A stretch of DNA of 64,000 bases from Candidatus Mailhella excrementigallinarum. Its GTDB lineage: Bacteria > Desulfobacterota > Desulfovibrionia > Desulfovibrionales > Desulfovibrionaceae. A program made the position numbers and the translations under genes. Positions within the stretch are counted from its first letter, which is position 1; each line of letters starts with the position of its first letter. The notes under the pieces were generated by a model, which had not been told where the DNA came from, made no database searches, and saw nothing but the letters and a program-made list of their open reading frames with translations. The DNA is taken from contig CALUUZ010000008.1 in NCBI GenBank assembly GCA_944324075.1, positions 62,001-126,000 of the forward strand, in the 5' to 3' direction. Positions 43,738-51,433 of this stretch are shown here, in pieces.

Positions 43738-44397
43738 ATGACCCCGCAAACGGACGCCATACTCCTCAACTCCACCCGCGTGGAATGGGACGAGAATCGC
43801 CTTGCCCGGCGTTATGCCTTCTTCCGCAGACTGCGGGGCAGGGTCCGGCTGGATCTGCTGTACTACCCCTACTGGCTGGCGGAACTGCGCGGCAGGGCGA
43901 AATGGCGCTTCTTCGGAGAAAGGCCCCTTGTCCTGCTTCTGGCCGTTGACGCCCGCTCCGGACGCTGCCTGCGCATCAGCGCCCCTCCCGCGCTGCGGGA
44001 AGAGAGCCTTGTCCCCGCCGGAACCGTGAAAGGGGAAGGCTTTTTCCCCGCCGTCCTTGAAGGCGCCGGGGATTCCCGGACGGTGCAGGCGCACGTCGCC
44101 GGGAATCATATCGGGGAAGAGTGCGCGAAGCGCGCGGCCGAAACCTTTGCGCTCAGCGCATGGGGCCGCCGCTGCAACCTTCCGCTCGGCCCGCGCGCCG
44201 ATATCGTCTGCACGGATCGGCAGATCGCCCTCCTGCACAAGCCGTTCTGGATCATGACTCCGGACGGGGATGCGGAACAGCGGAAGGAAAAACTGTTCAT
44301 CTTTGACGCCAGCACAGGACTCGGAGGACTCTCCGAGTACTGGAACATAGCGGAATACGTCATGGAACTGCGCGGCAGGAACGCGCCTTCCGCCTGA
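43738..44397 (+). CDS. Uncharacterised 219-residue protein in the flavoprotein operon
   Basis: I do not recognise a family. The product is soluble-looking with no signal peptide or clear membrane helix, and is rich in Arg and Leu. A run of basic and aromatic residues (RLDLLYYPYWLAELRGRAKWRFFGE, about 38-62) is followed by beta-rich segments, and the end reads KLFIFDASTGLGGLSEYWNIAEYVMEL. GAC/CGC codon use matches its neighbours, which supports a real gene. It lies between the symporter and the beta-eliminating lyase in the same orientation, suggesting a part in the same process. Confidence 0.7.
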   Translation: MTPQTDAILLNSTRVEWDENRLARRYAFFRRLRGRVRLDLLYYPYWLAELRGRAKWRFFGERPLVLLLAVDARSGRCLRISAPPALREESLVPAGTVKGEGFFPAVLEGAGDSRTVQAHVAGNHIGEECAKRAAETFALSAWGRRCNLPLGPRADIVCTDRQIALLHKPFWIMTPDGDAEQRKEKLFIFDASTGLGGLSEYWNIAEYVMELRGRNAPSA

Positions 44398-44469
44398 CGT
44401 TCCCTTCTTTCGCCATTCAGGCCCGCGGGTCACAGGCCCGTCCCTTCACATAAACCAGAGGTTTTTCTC

Positions 44470-45858
44470 ATGCAGCACGCACTTCCCGAACCTTTCCGCT
44501 TCAAGGCCATCGAACGCATCCATCTGCCCTCCGCGGAGGAACGCGAGCAGGCGCTGAAGGAAGCAAACTTCAACATGTTCGCGCTCAAGGCCAGGGACGT
44601 TTATATCGACCTGCTTACCGACTCCGGCACCGGCGCGCTGAGCAAGGAACAGTGGGCGGCCCTCATGCTGGGCGACGAGTCCTACGCGGGAGCCGACAGC
44701 TTCTTCCGTCTCAGGGAATCCGTGAAGGAGATGCTGGGCTTCGACCACGTCATCCCCGCGCATCAGGGGCGCGCGGCGGAAAACATCCTTATCGGCTCTC
44801 TGGTGAAGCCCGGAGATCTCATCCCCATCAACATGCCCTTCGACACCACCCGCGCCCACATGTTCAACGCGCAGGCCACGCCCGTCAACTGCGTGGTGGA
44901 CGCGGCCTTCCAGCCCGAACTTGAACAGCCCTTCAAGGGCAACGTGGATATCGCCAGACTGGAAGACGCCCTCAGGACGCACGGCGACAGGATTCCCTTT
45001 GTCATGGTCACCGTCACCAACAATTCCGGCGGCGGTCAGCCCGTGAGCCTGCAAAACCTGCGCGATGTCAGCGCCGTGGCCGGAAAGTACGGCAAAAAGC
45101 TGTACCTCGACGCCGCGCGCATGGCGGAAAACGCCTTCTTCATCAAGGAAAGGGAGCCGGAATGCGCCGGAATGAGCGTGGCCGCCATTCTCAGGGCCAT
45201 GATGGATACAGCCGACGGCGCGACCATTTCCTGCAAGAAGGACCCCATGGTCAACATAGGGGGCCTGGTTGTGCTGCGCTCCGAAGAGGACTATATGCGC
45301 CTGCTGCCCCGCGTGGTTCTGTTTGAAGGCTTCATCACCTACGGGGGACTGGCCGGGCGCGATCTTGACGCGCTGGCCGTGGGCCTGCGGGAAATGGCGG
45401 ACGAGGAGTATCTGGCCCACCGCCTGAGCCAGGTGCGCATGCTCGGCGACATGCTCATCGAGGGAGGCGTGCCGATTATCCGCCCTGTGGGCGGACATGC
45501 CATTTTCATCGACGCGGGGCGCTTCTTCCCCCACATTCCCCAGAAGCATTTCCCGGCCGACGTGCTTTCCATCGAAATCTACAGGGAAGGCGCCGTGCGC
45601 GGCGTGGGCCTCGGCGCGCTGGCATTTGAGGACAAGGACCCTGTGACCGGCGAAAAGATCATGCCCAAACTGGAGCTGTACCGCATGGCCATAGCGCGCC
45701 GCACATACTCCAACAGCCATATGGAGTACATCGCGCGGACGGTGATCGAGGTGTACAGGCGGCGCGACGCCGTGCGCTACGGGCTCAGACTCACCTATGA
45801 ACCGCCGGTTCCCGGCATTACGCACTTCCTTGCGCGTCTGGAGCCGTTCGCGCTCTAG
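44470..45858 (+). CDS. PLP-dependent beta-eliminating lyase (tyrosine phenol-lyase / tryptophanase family)
   Basis: A 462-residue fold-type I PLP enzyme that cleaves an amino acid side chain to give pyruvate and ammonia. The N-terminus LPEPFRFKAIERI and IDLLTDSGTGALS are family hallmarks, and the PLP lysine is Lys257 in SCKKDPMVNIGG. Overall wording (KEQWAALMLGDESYAG, YGGLAGRDLDALAVGLRE, VNIGG) is closest to tyrosine phenol-lyase. However, the TPL Thr124 position is Asp125 here, and the Met379/Arg381 positions are Val379/Leu381, which are tryptophanase-like. I therefore leave the substrate open. It ends the operon; its TAG stop abuts an A repeat. Confidence 0.9.
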   Translation: MQHALPEPFRFKAIERIHLPSAEEREQALKEANFNMFALKARDVYIDLLTDSGTGALSKEQWAALMLGDESYAGADSFFRLRESVKEMLGFDHVIPAHQGRAAENILIGSLVKPGDLIPINMPFDTTRAHMFNAQATPVNCVVDAAFQPELEQPFKGNVDIARLEDALRTHGDRIPFVMVTVTNNSGGGQPVSLQNLRDVSAVAGKYGKKLYLDAARMAENAFFIKEREPECAGMSVAAILRAMMDTADGATISCKKDPMVNIGGLVVLRSEEDYMRLLPRVVLFEGFITYGGLAGRDLDALAVGLREMADEEYLAHRLSQVRMLGDMLIEGGVPIIRPVGGHAIFIDAGRFFPHIPQKHFPADVLSIEIYREGAVRGVGLGALAFEDKDPVTGEKIMPKLELYRMAIARRTYSNSHMEYIARTVIEVYRRRDAVRYGLRLTYEPPVPGITHFLARLEPFAL

Positions 45859-46024
45859 CCGGAGCATTTTCGACCCGAACATGCCCCCCGGAGTCGAGCG
45901 GGGCGGGACTGCGCCGCGACGCCGGAGCAGCCGCAATTCACCTGCGGCGCCAGCGGACAGGGGGCGGCTGTGCCGCCGCGCCGGGCCTGCGTCTGACGGC
46001 CGGCGCTCCGGAGCATTTCACGCT
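45856..46024. repeat. Intergenic repeat family A, copy between convergent genes
   Basis: Starts TAGCCGGAGCATTTTCG at the lyase stop codon and contains CAATTCACCTGCGGCGCC. It ends CCGGAGCATTTCACGC, overlapping the last codons of the convergent methyltransferase gene. Both ends read GGAGCATTT, so here they are direct rather than inverted, suggesting rearrangement. Confidence 0.65.
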
Positions 46025-46788
46025 GCGGAGTGCCGGCACGCGGACGGCAGCCAGAACCGCTCCACCCTGGCGGGCGGCAGGTTGCGGGGAATGAAACGGA
46101 GGATGTCGCGCCGGAAGCCGTTCCGCGCATAGGGGGACTCTCCCAGCAGGGCATAGGTGAACTGGATGACGCAGCCCCTGCCGCCGATGACCTTTTGTAT
46201 CTGTTCAAGTATCGCCCCGCGCAGGGCGGAAGGGAAGTTCATCAGCGGCAGGGAGGAGACCACGGCAAGCACCGCGTCAGTTTCCGACACATAGGAAGAC
46301 AGCAGCGCGGCATCCCCCTGCACGACATTCAGCTCCGGAAACTTTCCGCGCAGGATGCGGCAGAACTCGGGCGAGCGCTCCAGCACCAGCAGGCGGGACG
46401 GGGCAACGCCTCTGGCCAGAATGGCCCGCGTCACCGCTCCGGTTCCCGCGCCGATTTCGATCACCAGCCCTTCGCCGTCCGGAATGCAGGCGGCCATGGA
46501 TGCCGCAAGCTGCGCGCCGCTGGGACAGATCGCTCCCACTGTCCGGGGGTGACGCACCAGCTCCGCGGCAAAGCGGGGCGCGTTCCGCCCCCGGCGCAGA
46601 ACCGCGCGCCCGTCGCGCAGCACGCGCAGACCGATTCTCCGTATGTTCCGGGGCATCCGGACGGGGATTCCCGCTTTCCCGCGCATGCCGGAAAACCCGT
46701 TCAGCTTTCCGACGCCGCCCCTGATGCCTTCCATGACCGGATTTGAGCGGATCAATATGCCCAAACCGCTTAACCAGCGAGTTTTCAT
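46018..46788 (-). CDS. SAM-dependent methyltransferase, phospholipid N-methyltransferase / KsgA-like group
   Basis: A 256-residue protein with a long basic N-terminus (1 to about 70) and a Rossmann methyltransferase core. SAM motif I is VIEIGAGTGAVTRAIL, preceded by the RHPRTVGAICPSGAQLAASMA segment typical of PmtA-like phospholipid N-methyltransferases. LLVLERSPEF and VVSSLPLMNFP follow. Substrate could be phosphatidylethanolamine or another amphipathic molecule. AAAGGAAATACTG precedes ATG 46788. Its last codons overlap the end of an A repeat, so its C-terminus may have been altered by the insertion. The upstream gene ends 11 bp before it, suggesting co-transcription. Confidence 0.82.
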   Translation of the reverse strand: MKTRWLSGLGILIRSNPVMEGIRGGVGKLNGFSGMRGKAGIPVRMPRNIRRIGLRVLRDGRAVLRRGRNAPRFAAELVRHPRTVGAICPSGAQLAASMAACIPDGEGLVIEIGAGTGAVTRAILARGVAPSRLLVLERSPEFCRILRGKFPELNVVQGDAALLSSYVSETDAVLAVVSSLPLMNFPSALRGAILEQIQKVIGGRGCVIQFTYALLGESPYARNGFRRDILRFIPRNLPPARVERFWLPSACRHSAA

Positions 46789-46799
46789 CAGTATTTCCT

Positions 46800-49310
46800 T
46801 TATGGTTCTCCGCCCGCGCCGGAGCCAAAATACACGTCCCGCCCGGTGTTATCAACATGCCCCCCGAGCCTTTCCCCGCAACATCCGGAAGACCGCGGCT
46901 CAGCATTCCCCGCGGGGCGCGGCCATGCGCACTTCAGGGATTCGGCGGCAAGGCGGGCCTCCATATACAGCGAGAGCACGGAAACAGCCCTGTCGCATAC
47001 CGTGAACACGGGGATGTTCCGCGCCCGGAGCGCGCGGCGCAGAGGCTCGAACAGTTCGCCGCCGTCCACCACCGCGGCCAGCGGCTTGGAGCTGTTTTTC
47101 CTCACTTCCGCAAGACGGGCAAGAATGCCCTCCGGCGCGTTCATGTCAAAGAGGCCGCCGTCGTCCGCCAGCGTGCGCGTCACCGGAGAAAGCGGGTCCA
47201 GCCCGACGACCACGGCGTCGATATTGTCATCCTCCAGCATGAGTTCCGCCATGCGGGCGTGGATTTCATCGTCCGCGGCGGGATTGATGTCCAGAGGGTT
47301 GCCCACGGTCACCAGCCGTTCCAGCCCCCGGGACGCGACAAGTTCGCTCATGGCCGCGCGCGTGGCGTCCGAAAGACGGCCCAGGCTCATGCTGTACTCG
47401 TCGGCCTGAATGGAATCCGCCATGCCCACGGCCTCAAAGCCCGCGCCGCTGACCGCGCCGAGCCGCTTGCCCCTGATGCGCACGCCGCTGAAGCACTCGG
47501 CCAGCAGGATAAGCTCCTGAAATTCCGTAAAGCTGCGGGCGATGATGGCTCCGGCCTGGCGCATGCAGTTCTCGCACACCATGTAGTCGCCCGCCAGCGA
47601 CGCCGTATGGCCGCTGGTGGCGCTTCTGCCTTCCGGAGTGCGCCCCGCCTTGTAGAACACCACCTGCCTGCCCGCGCACACGGCATCGCGCACGGCCCGC
47701 GCAAAGGCCAGCCCGTCCATGTCCCTGAAGCCCTCGGCGTACACCGCGATAACGTCCACGTCTCCGGAATCCCTGAAATAGCGCATCATGTCGCCAAGGG
47801 AGAGATCCGTCTGGTTGCCCATGGAAATCATGTACGCCGGGCGCATTTCCGGGGTCTGACTGAATCGGTTGAGCAGAAAGGCCCCGCTCTGGCTGATCAC
47901 GGCCACGCGCCTGGGCGCGCCGCTTCTGTCGCGCGGCAGCTTGGCGGAAGGGATGAACCATGTGTCATAGTTCCCCGGACGGGAAACCACCCCCATGCAG
48001 TTGGCTCCCAGAAACACCGGGCCGCCGTCGCCCTTCCCGTGGGCCGCGGCGATGCGTTCCGCCATGCGGGCGGCCATTTCCCGGCTCTCCTCCGTTTCTC
48101 CCATGCCTCCCGGAATCAGCATGACGCTGCGCGCGATGTTCCTCCTGATAATCTCGTCGACCAGCGCGGGAACCTGCGGAGCGCCTATCGCCACAACAAG
48201 CAGATCCAGCGGTTCGGAAAGCTCCGCCAGACGGGACACGCAGCGGATGCCGCTGACGTCCCGCCCTCCTTCGCGCACAATGACCACACGTTCCGGATCG
48301 TATCCGGCCTCCAGAACATTTTCCAGAATGACGCGCCCGAAATTCCTTCGTGTGGCGGAAACGCCCGCAATCCCGATGCTGCGGGGATGCAGCAGGCTGT
48401 CTATCCCGGCGGCGGGACGTCCGGGCGGAAGGCCGCCCGGCAGGGAAAAGCGGCACATGCCGTCCAGGGGCACCATCAGATAGTCGGTGAAGGTGAAGGG
48501 ATTGATTTCCAGCTCGTCGATCACGAAGGGGGCATCCGGATTGCAGGGAGAAAAATAATTGCCCATCCGGATGAAGGACTCAAAGCACTCGATGAGCTGA
48601 TCGTCCGTGACGATTCTCCGCTGGCCCCGCGTAAGCCCGGCCAGCTTGCGATAGGATACCGTCCTGCGGAACAGATCGAAAAACGCGTGTCCGTCCGTCA
48701 TTTCCGTCAGTGCGGCCACGATGGCCTGCCCCTTGCGGAAACGTTCGGCGTAAAGCTCGGCGTCCGTCCCGCCCAGACCGGCGCTGATCACCATGCCGAA
48801 CTCGCGGGTACGGCGCAGCCCCACGATCAGCTCATTGCCGAAAGCCGGAGAGTCCGGCGGCATGAACTGCACCAGGAGCACGCCCCGCAGGTCTCCCGCC
48901 ACGGCGTTCCGCAGCGCGGCACCTTCCAGCCCCCGGTACGCCGCAGGCGCGGCGTCCTGATTGCGCGCGATCCACTCGGCGTAGCGTTCGGGCACTTCGG
49001 ACAGCATGCGTCTGACGGCGGAGCGTATTCTGTCCGGCGTTTTCGGCACAATGCGCACGCCGCCCACCTCGGTCTTGTGGATGATGGAAGGCGACACGAT
49101 CTTGAGCACCGCCATCTCTCCCGGCAGGGCCATGAGTTCTTCCTCCGCCGGGCGGACGTTTCCGGGCAGAAACAGACTCCTGGGCGGCGTTTCCGATCCG
49201 GAAAGGGACAGCAGGCTGTACACCTCGTATTCGTACAGAAAGTTCCGCCCTTCCTGCCGGGCATTGCGGAAAAGTTCCGCTATGGGCTGGTATTCTATGG
49301 TCAGATCCAT
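46800..49310 (-). CDS. ADP-forming acyl-CoA synthetase, fused subunits in ATP-grasp-first order
   Basis: An 836-residue enzyme of the nucleoside-diphosphate-forming acyl-CoA synthetase family (acetyl-CoA + ADP + Pi to acetate + ATP). The N-terminal third is an ATP-grasp domain (LKIVSPSIIHKTEVGGVRI; GVLLVQFMPP; ELEINPF). From about residue 300 follow a CoA-binding Rossmann domain (LLHPRSIGIAGVSATRRNFG) and a succinyl-CoA-synthetase-like ligase region with the phosphohistidine segment SGHTASLAGD. Most fused homologues have the CoA-binding part first, so this order is less common. ATG 49310 follows CAAGGATGCACC. It could conserve energy from acyl-CoA made during amino acid fermentation. Confidence 0.87.
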   Translation of the reverse strand: MDLTIEYQPIAELFRNARQEGRNFLYEYEVYSLLSLSGSETPPRSLFLPGNVRPAEEELMALPGEMAVLKIVSPSIIHKTEVGGVRIVPKTPDRIRSAVRRMLSEVPERYAEWIARNQDAAPAAYRGLEGAALRNAVAGDLRGVLLVQFMPPDSPAFGNELIVGLRRTREFGMVISAGLGGTDAELYAERFRKGQAIVAALTEMTDGHAFFDLFRRTVSYRKLAGLTRGQRRIVTDDQLIECFESFIRMGNYFSPCNPDAPFVIDELEINPFTFTDYLMVPLDGMCRFSLPGGLPPGRPAAGIDSLLHPRSIGIAGVSATRRNFGRVILENVLEAGYDPERVVIVREGGRDVSGIRCVSRLAELSEPLDLLVVAIGAPQVPALVDEIIRRNIARSVMLIPGGMGETEESREMAARMAERIAAAHGKGDGGPVFLGANCMGVVSRPGNYDTWFIPSAKLPRDRSGAPRRVAVISQSGAFLLNRFSQTPEMRPAYMISMGNQTDLSLGDMMRYFRDSGDVDVIAVYAEGFRDMDGLAFARAVRDAVCAGRQVVFYKAGRTPEGRSATSGHTASLAGDYMVCENCMRQAGAIIARSFTEFQELILLAECFSGVRIRGKRLGAVSGAGFEAVGMADSIQADEYSMSLGRLSDATRAAMSELVASRGLERLVTVGNPLDINPAADDEIHARMAELMLEDDNIDAVVVGLDPLSPVTRTLADDGGLFDMNAPEGILARLAEVRKNSSKPLAAVVDGGELFEPLRRALRARNIPVFTVCDRAVSVLSLYMEARLAAESLKCAWPRPAGNAEPRSSGCCGERLGGHVDNTGRDVYFGSGAGGEP

Positions 49311-49354
49311 GGTGCATCCTTGTGAAAAAGCCGGACAGCAGAGCATTTTCGCCC

Positions 49355-49402
49355 GGCTCTGTCATGGAGCCGTGTTGACAGCGTTGCGCGGGGCGCATCG
49401 TT
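49355..49402. repeat. Left-end fragment of repeat family C
   Basis: GGCTCTGTCATGGAGCCGTGTTGACAGCGTTGCGCGGGGCGCATCGTTTTGC matches the first 48 bases of the C copy at 51033 and then stops where an A repeat begins. The piece is preceded by an A-type end (GAGCATTTTCGCCC), so several elements have inserted into one another here. Confidence 0.7.
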
Positions 49403-49572
49403 TTGCGCTCGAAAATATCTGCGGCCAGCCCCTGTGTTCCGGCCCGCAGCTTTCACGCCTGAAGCCGGAGCTGTACGCCGCAAGCGGATTGCGGCGACAC
49501 CGGAGGAGGGGACGGCGCGGCTTCAGTCCCGCCCCGCTCGACTGAAGTGGAACATTTCAGCAGCGAAATGTT
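49403..49572. repeat. Intergenic repeat family A within a composite
   Basis: A well conserved copy with GAAAATATCTGCGG, TTCCGGCCCGCAGCTTTCAC, CGCCGCAAGCGGATTGCGGCG and the terminus CAGCGAAATGTTCC. It is bounded by a C fragment on the left and the right end of a B element (CCGTAAACCTGAGCGGAGCC, 49580-49599) on the right. Confidence 0.75.
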
Positions 49573-49604
49573 CCGGCAACCGTAAACCTGAGCGGAGCCA
49601 AGGG

Positions 49605-49640
49605 AAAAACCCCGGTGGCCGTCGCGCCGCCGGGGTTTTT
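49605..49640. terminator. Bidirectional intrinsic terminator
   Basis: AAAAACCCCGG pairs with CCGGGGTTTTT around a 14-base loop, giving a U run on whichever strand is read. It lies 35 bp past the stop of the minus-strand Tim44-domain gene. Confidence 0.9.
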
Positions 49641-49674
49641 GTCCGTCAGAAAGAAAATGGGGCCTGCCGCGCGG

Positions 49675-50592
49675 CTACGCCATCTGCTGGATGCCGTCCA
49701 GCCGCCAGGAATCGTCTCCGTCCCGGCCGCGCACGAAATGCCACAGCTCGCGGACCTGCTCGGGCTTGGCCTGATCGGGGTCTTCCCGCATCAGCACGTC
49801 AAAGAGAACCGACGCCATCTGCTCGCCGCCCTCTTCGCGCACTTCCACCACGGAAGCATCCACCTTGAGCAGTTGCGTCACGCCGGGGTTGGGGTCTTCC
49901 GCATACTGGGCGCGCAGTTCCGTCAGCACGGCAGGCGTGGCGAACTGGGCGATATCGTCCAGATCCCGGCGATCCCAGGATTCCTGAAGGCGGGTATAGG
50001 CCATTTTCGCTCCGCGCAGAAATTCCTCCTGATTGAAGTCGGCGGGCACAGCCGAGGCGCGGGGCATGTCATGGCTCCGACTTCCGGAGGCGTCCGTCAG
50101 CCTGTCCCAGGAAGAAGCGCCCGGCGCGGCTTCGGAACGGGGTTCCGCCCGGTAGCGGGACACGGCATCCTCCCCGGCCTGCTGATTTGCCTTGAAGCGG
50201 CGGAACAGCCTGATGCCGAAATAGACCACAAGACCAATCAGGATCAGATCCAGCAGGCCGCCGCCGGCACCGGCTCCCGCCATGCCGTTGCCGAACAGCA
50301 TGGAGCCGATGAAGGTTCCTGCCAGCAGACCGCCCAGCATGCCGCCCCAGCCGGGCCGGCTCATGGCGGCCGCTCCCGCTCCGGCGGAGGGATTCGTCTG
50401 CTGACGGAAGGTATTGCTTTCCTGCCGGAAGGCGCCGCCCGGAGCGGAAGGCGCGGCGGGGCGGCTCATGCTCGGCGAGCTGCCGAAGCTTCGCCCGCCC
50501 CCAAGCCGCCTGGCATCCGCATCCGAAGGCATGCTCAGGGAAAACGCCGCCATGCAGGCGACGCACAGAGTCAGAACTTTCCATGTTTTCAT
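49675..50592 (-). CDS. Tim44-like domain membrane protein
   Basis: A 305-residue protein with a signal peptide or N-terminal helix (KVLTLCVACMAAFSLSM), a Gly/Ser/Pro-rich linker (about 30-80) and one or two hydrophobic helices (about 85-130). A C-terminal Tim44-like domain (about 180-305) is rich in Asp and Glu: FLRGAKMAYTRLQESWDRRDLDDIAQFATPAVL, then VEVREEGGEQMASVLFDVLMRED. The bacterial family is membrane-anchored and of unknown function. The ATG is 50592; the codon before it is TTG, which would give one extra residue. Its ribosome binding site, AAAGGAATTTTTG, is the end of a family D repeat. A terminator follows the gene. Confidence 0.88.
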   Translation of the reverse strand: MKTWKVLTLCVACMAAFSLSMPSDADARRLGGGRSFGSSPSMSRPAAPSAPGGAFRQESNTFRQQTNPSAGAGAAAMSRPGWGGMLGGLLAGTFIGSMLFGNGMAGAGAGGGLLDLILIGLVVYFGIRLFRRFKANQQAGEDAVSRYRAEPRSEAAPGASSWDRLTDASGSRSHDMPRASAVPADFNQEEFLRGAKMAYTRLQESWDRRDLDDIAQFATPAVLTELRAQYAEDPNPGVTQLLKVDASVVEVREEGGEQMASVLFDVLMREDPDQAKPEQVRELWHFVRGRDGDDSWRLDGIQQMA

Positions 50593-50773
50593 CAAAAATT
50601 CCTTTGTGGTTTGAGACCTCCCCCTTCAGGGGGAAAAGAGGAGTTGACACGACGGCGAAGCCGATGAAATCCTTTTCCGTACCCCCTCCCTTCAGGGAGG
50701 GGCAATCCGCACGATCCCTCTCCGTCGGCTGCTTCAGTCAGTCGGTGGAAGGGGCGACTGTGGATTGAAACAT
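50593..50773 (-). repeat. Repeat family D, copy 2 (leader of the Tim44-domain gene)
   Basis: A 181-bp copy nearly identical to the one before fabZ: start GTTTCAATCCACAGTCGC when read toward the gene, the two C-rich hairpins, and AAAGGAATTTTTG at the start codon. With the A and C elements that follow it fills the 50593-51433 gap, in which there is no gene. Confidence 0.88.
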
Positions 50774-50786
50774 TAATGATTCCTTT

Positions 50787-51032
50787 CAGAGCGTTTTGTT
50801 CCCGAAAGTATCTGCCGGCCGGCCCCTGTGTTCCGGCCCGCAGCTTTCACGCCTCCATCGGAGCCTGACGCCGCAAGTCAATTGCGGCTGCACCGGAAGA
50901 GGGGGCGTCGCGGAACCGCGCCGGGCGCTGTCTCTGTTCGGCATTCTATCCCGAAGCGCCGCCGCAAGTAAAGTATGGACAGCAGATCGGGCTTCGGCTT
51001 TGCCTGGAACCTGGAGCATTTTCAAAACGAAA
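50787..51032. repeat. Intergenic repeat family A, long copy
   Basis: Starts AGAGCGTTTTGTTCCCGAAAG, has TTCCGGCCCGCAGCTTTCAC and CGCCGCAAGTCAATTGCGGC, then extra sequence from about 50930 and an outer end GGAGCATTTTCAAAACGAAA. A C element is inserted at that end, and the remaining few bases (AACGAAAATGCTCC) resume at 51345. Confidence 0.7.
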
Positions 51033-51343
51033 GGCTCTGTCATGGAACCGTGTTGACAGCGTTGCGCGGGGCGTATCGTTTTACTCCGGCACAGGCGGCA
51101 ATATTCATTGCCGCAAGGCAGCCCGTGTCCACACGGGCCAAAGGCAGCATGTATCCACGGCCGGCTCGCTTGCGCCTTCGTGAATCTGCGCTTCACCCGG
51201 CTCCGCTCCGCGAAACACTGCTTCCGCTCCTCGCCCCCCTCCATGCCGCATGACCATGCGGCGGGGGGGCGTCGCTCCATAGCTCGCTACGCTCGCGCCT
51301 CCGGCGGTCAAGGATATGTTCAACACCATTCCATGACAGAGCC
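51033..51343. repeat. MITE-like repeat family C, full-length copy
   Basis: A 311-bp element with near-perfect 24-bp terminal inverted repeats: GGCTCTGTCATGGAACCGTGTTGA on the left, and on the right TCAACACCATTCCATGACAGAGCC. Flanks read AAACGAAA and GAACGAAA, a probable 8-bp target duplication with one mismatch. The target was the hairpin end of an A repeat. No protein is encoded. Confidence 0.85.
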
Positions 51344-51433
51344 GAACGAAAATGCTCCAGGTCCCCTTGTTCTGGTGCGTTCTGTCCACTGGGGCACAGG
51401 GAAGAGGGGCCGCCCCCCCCGGCAGGGACACGG

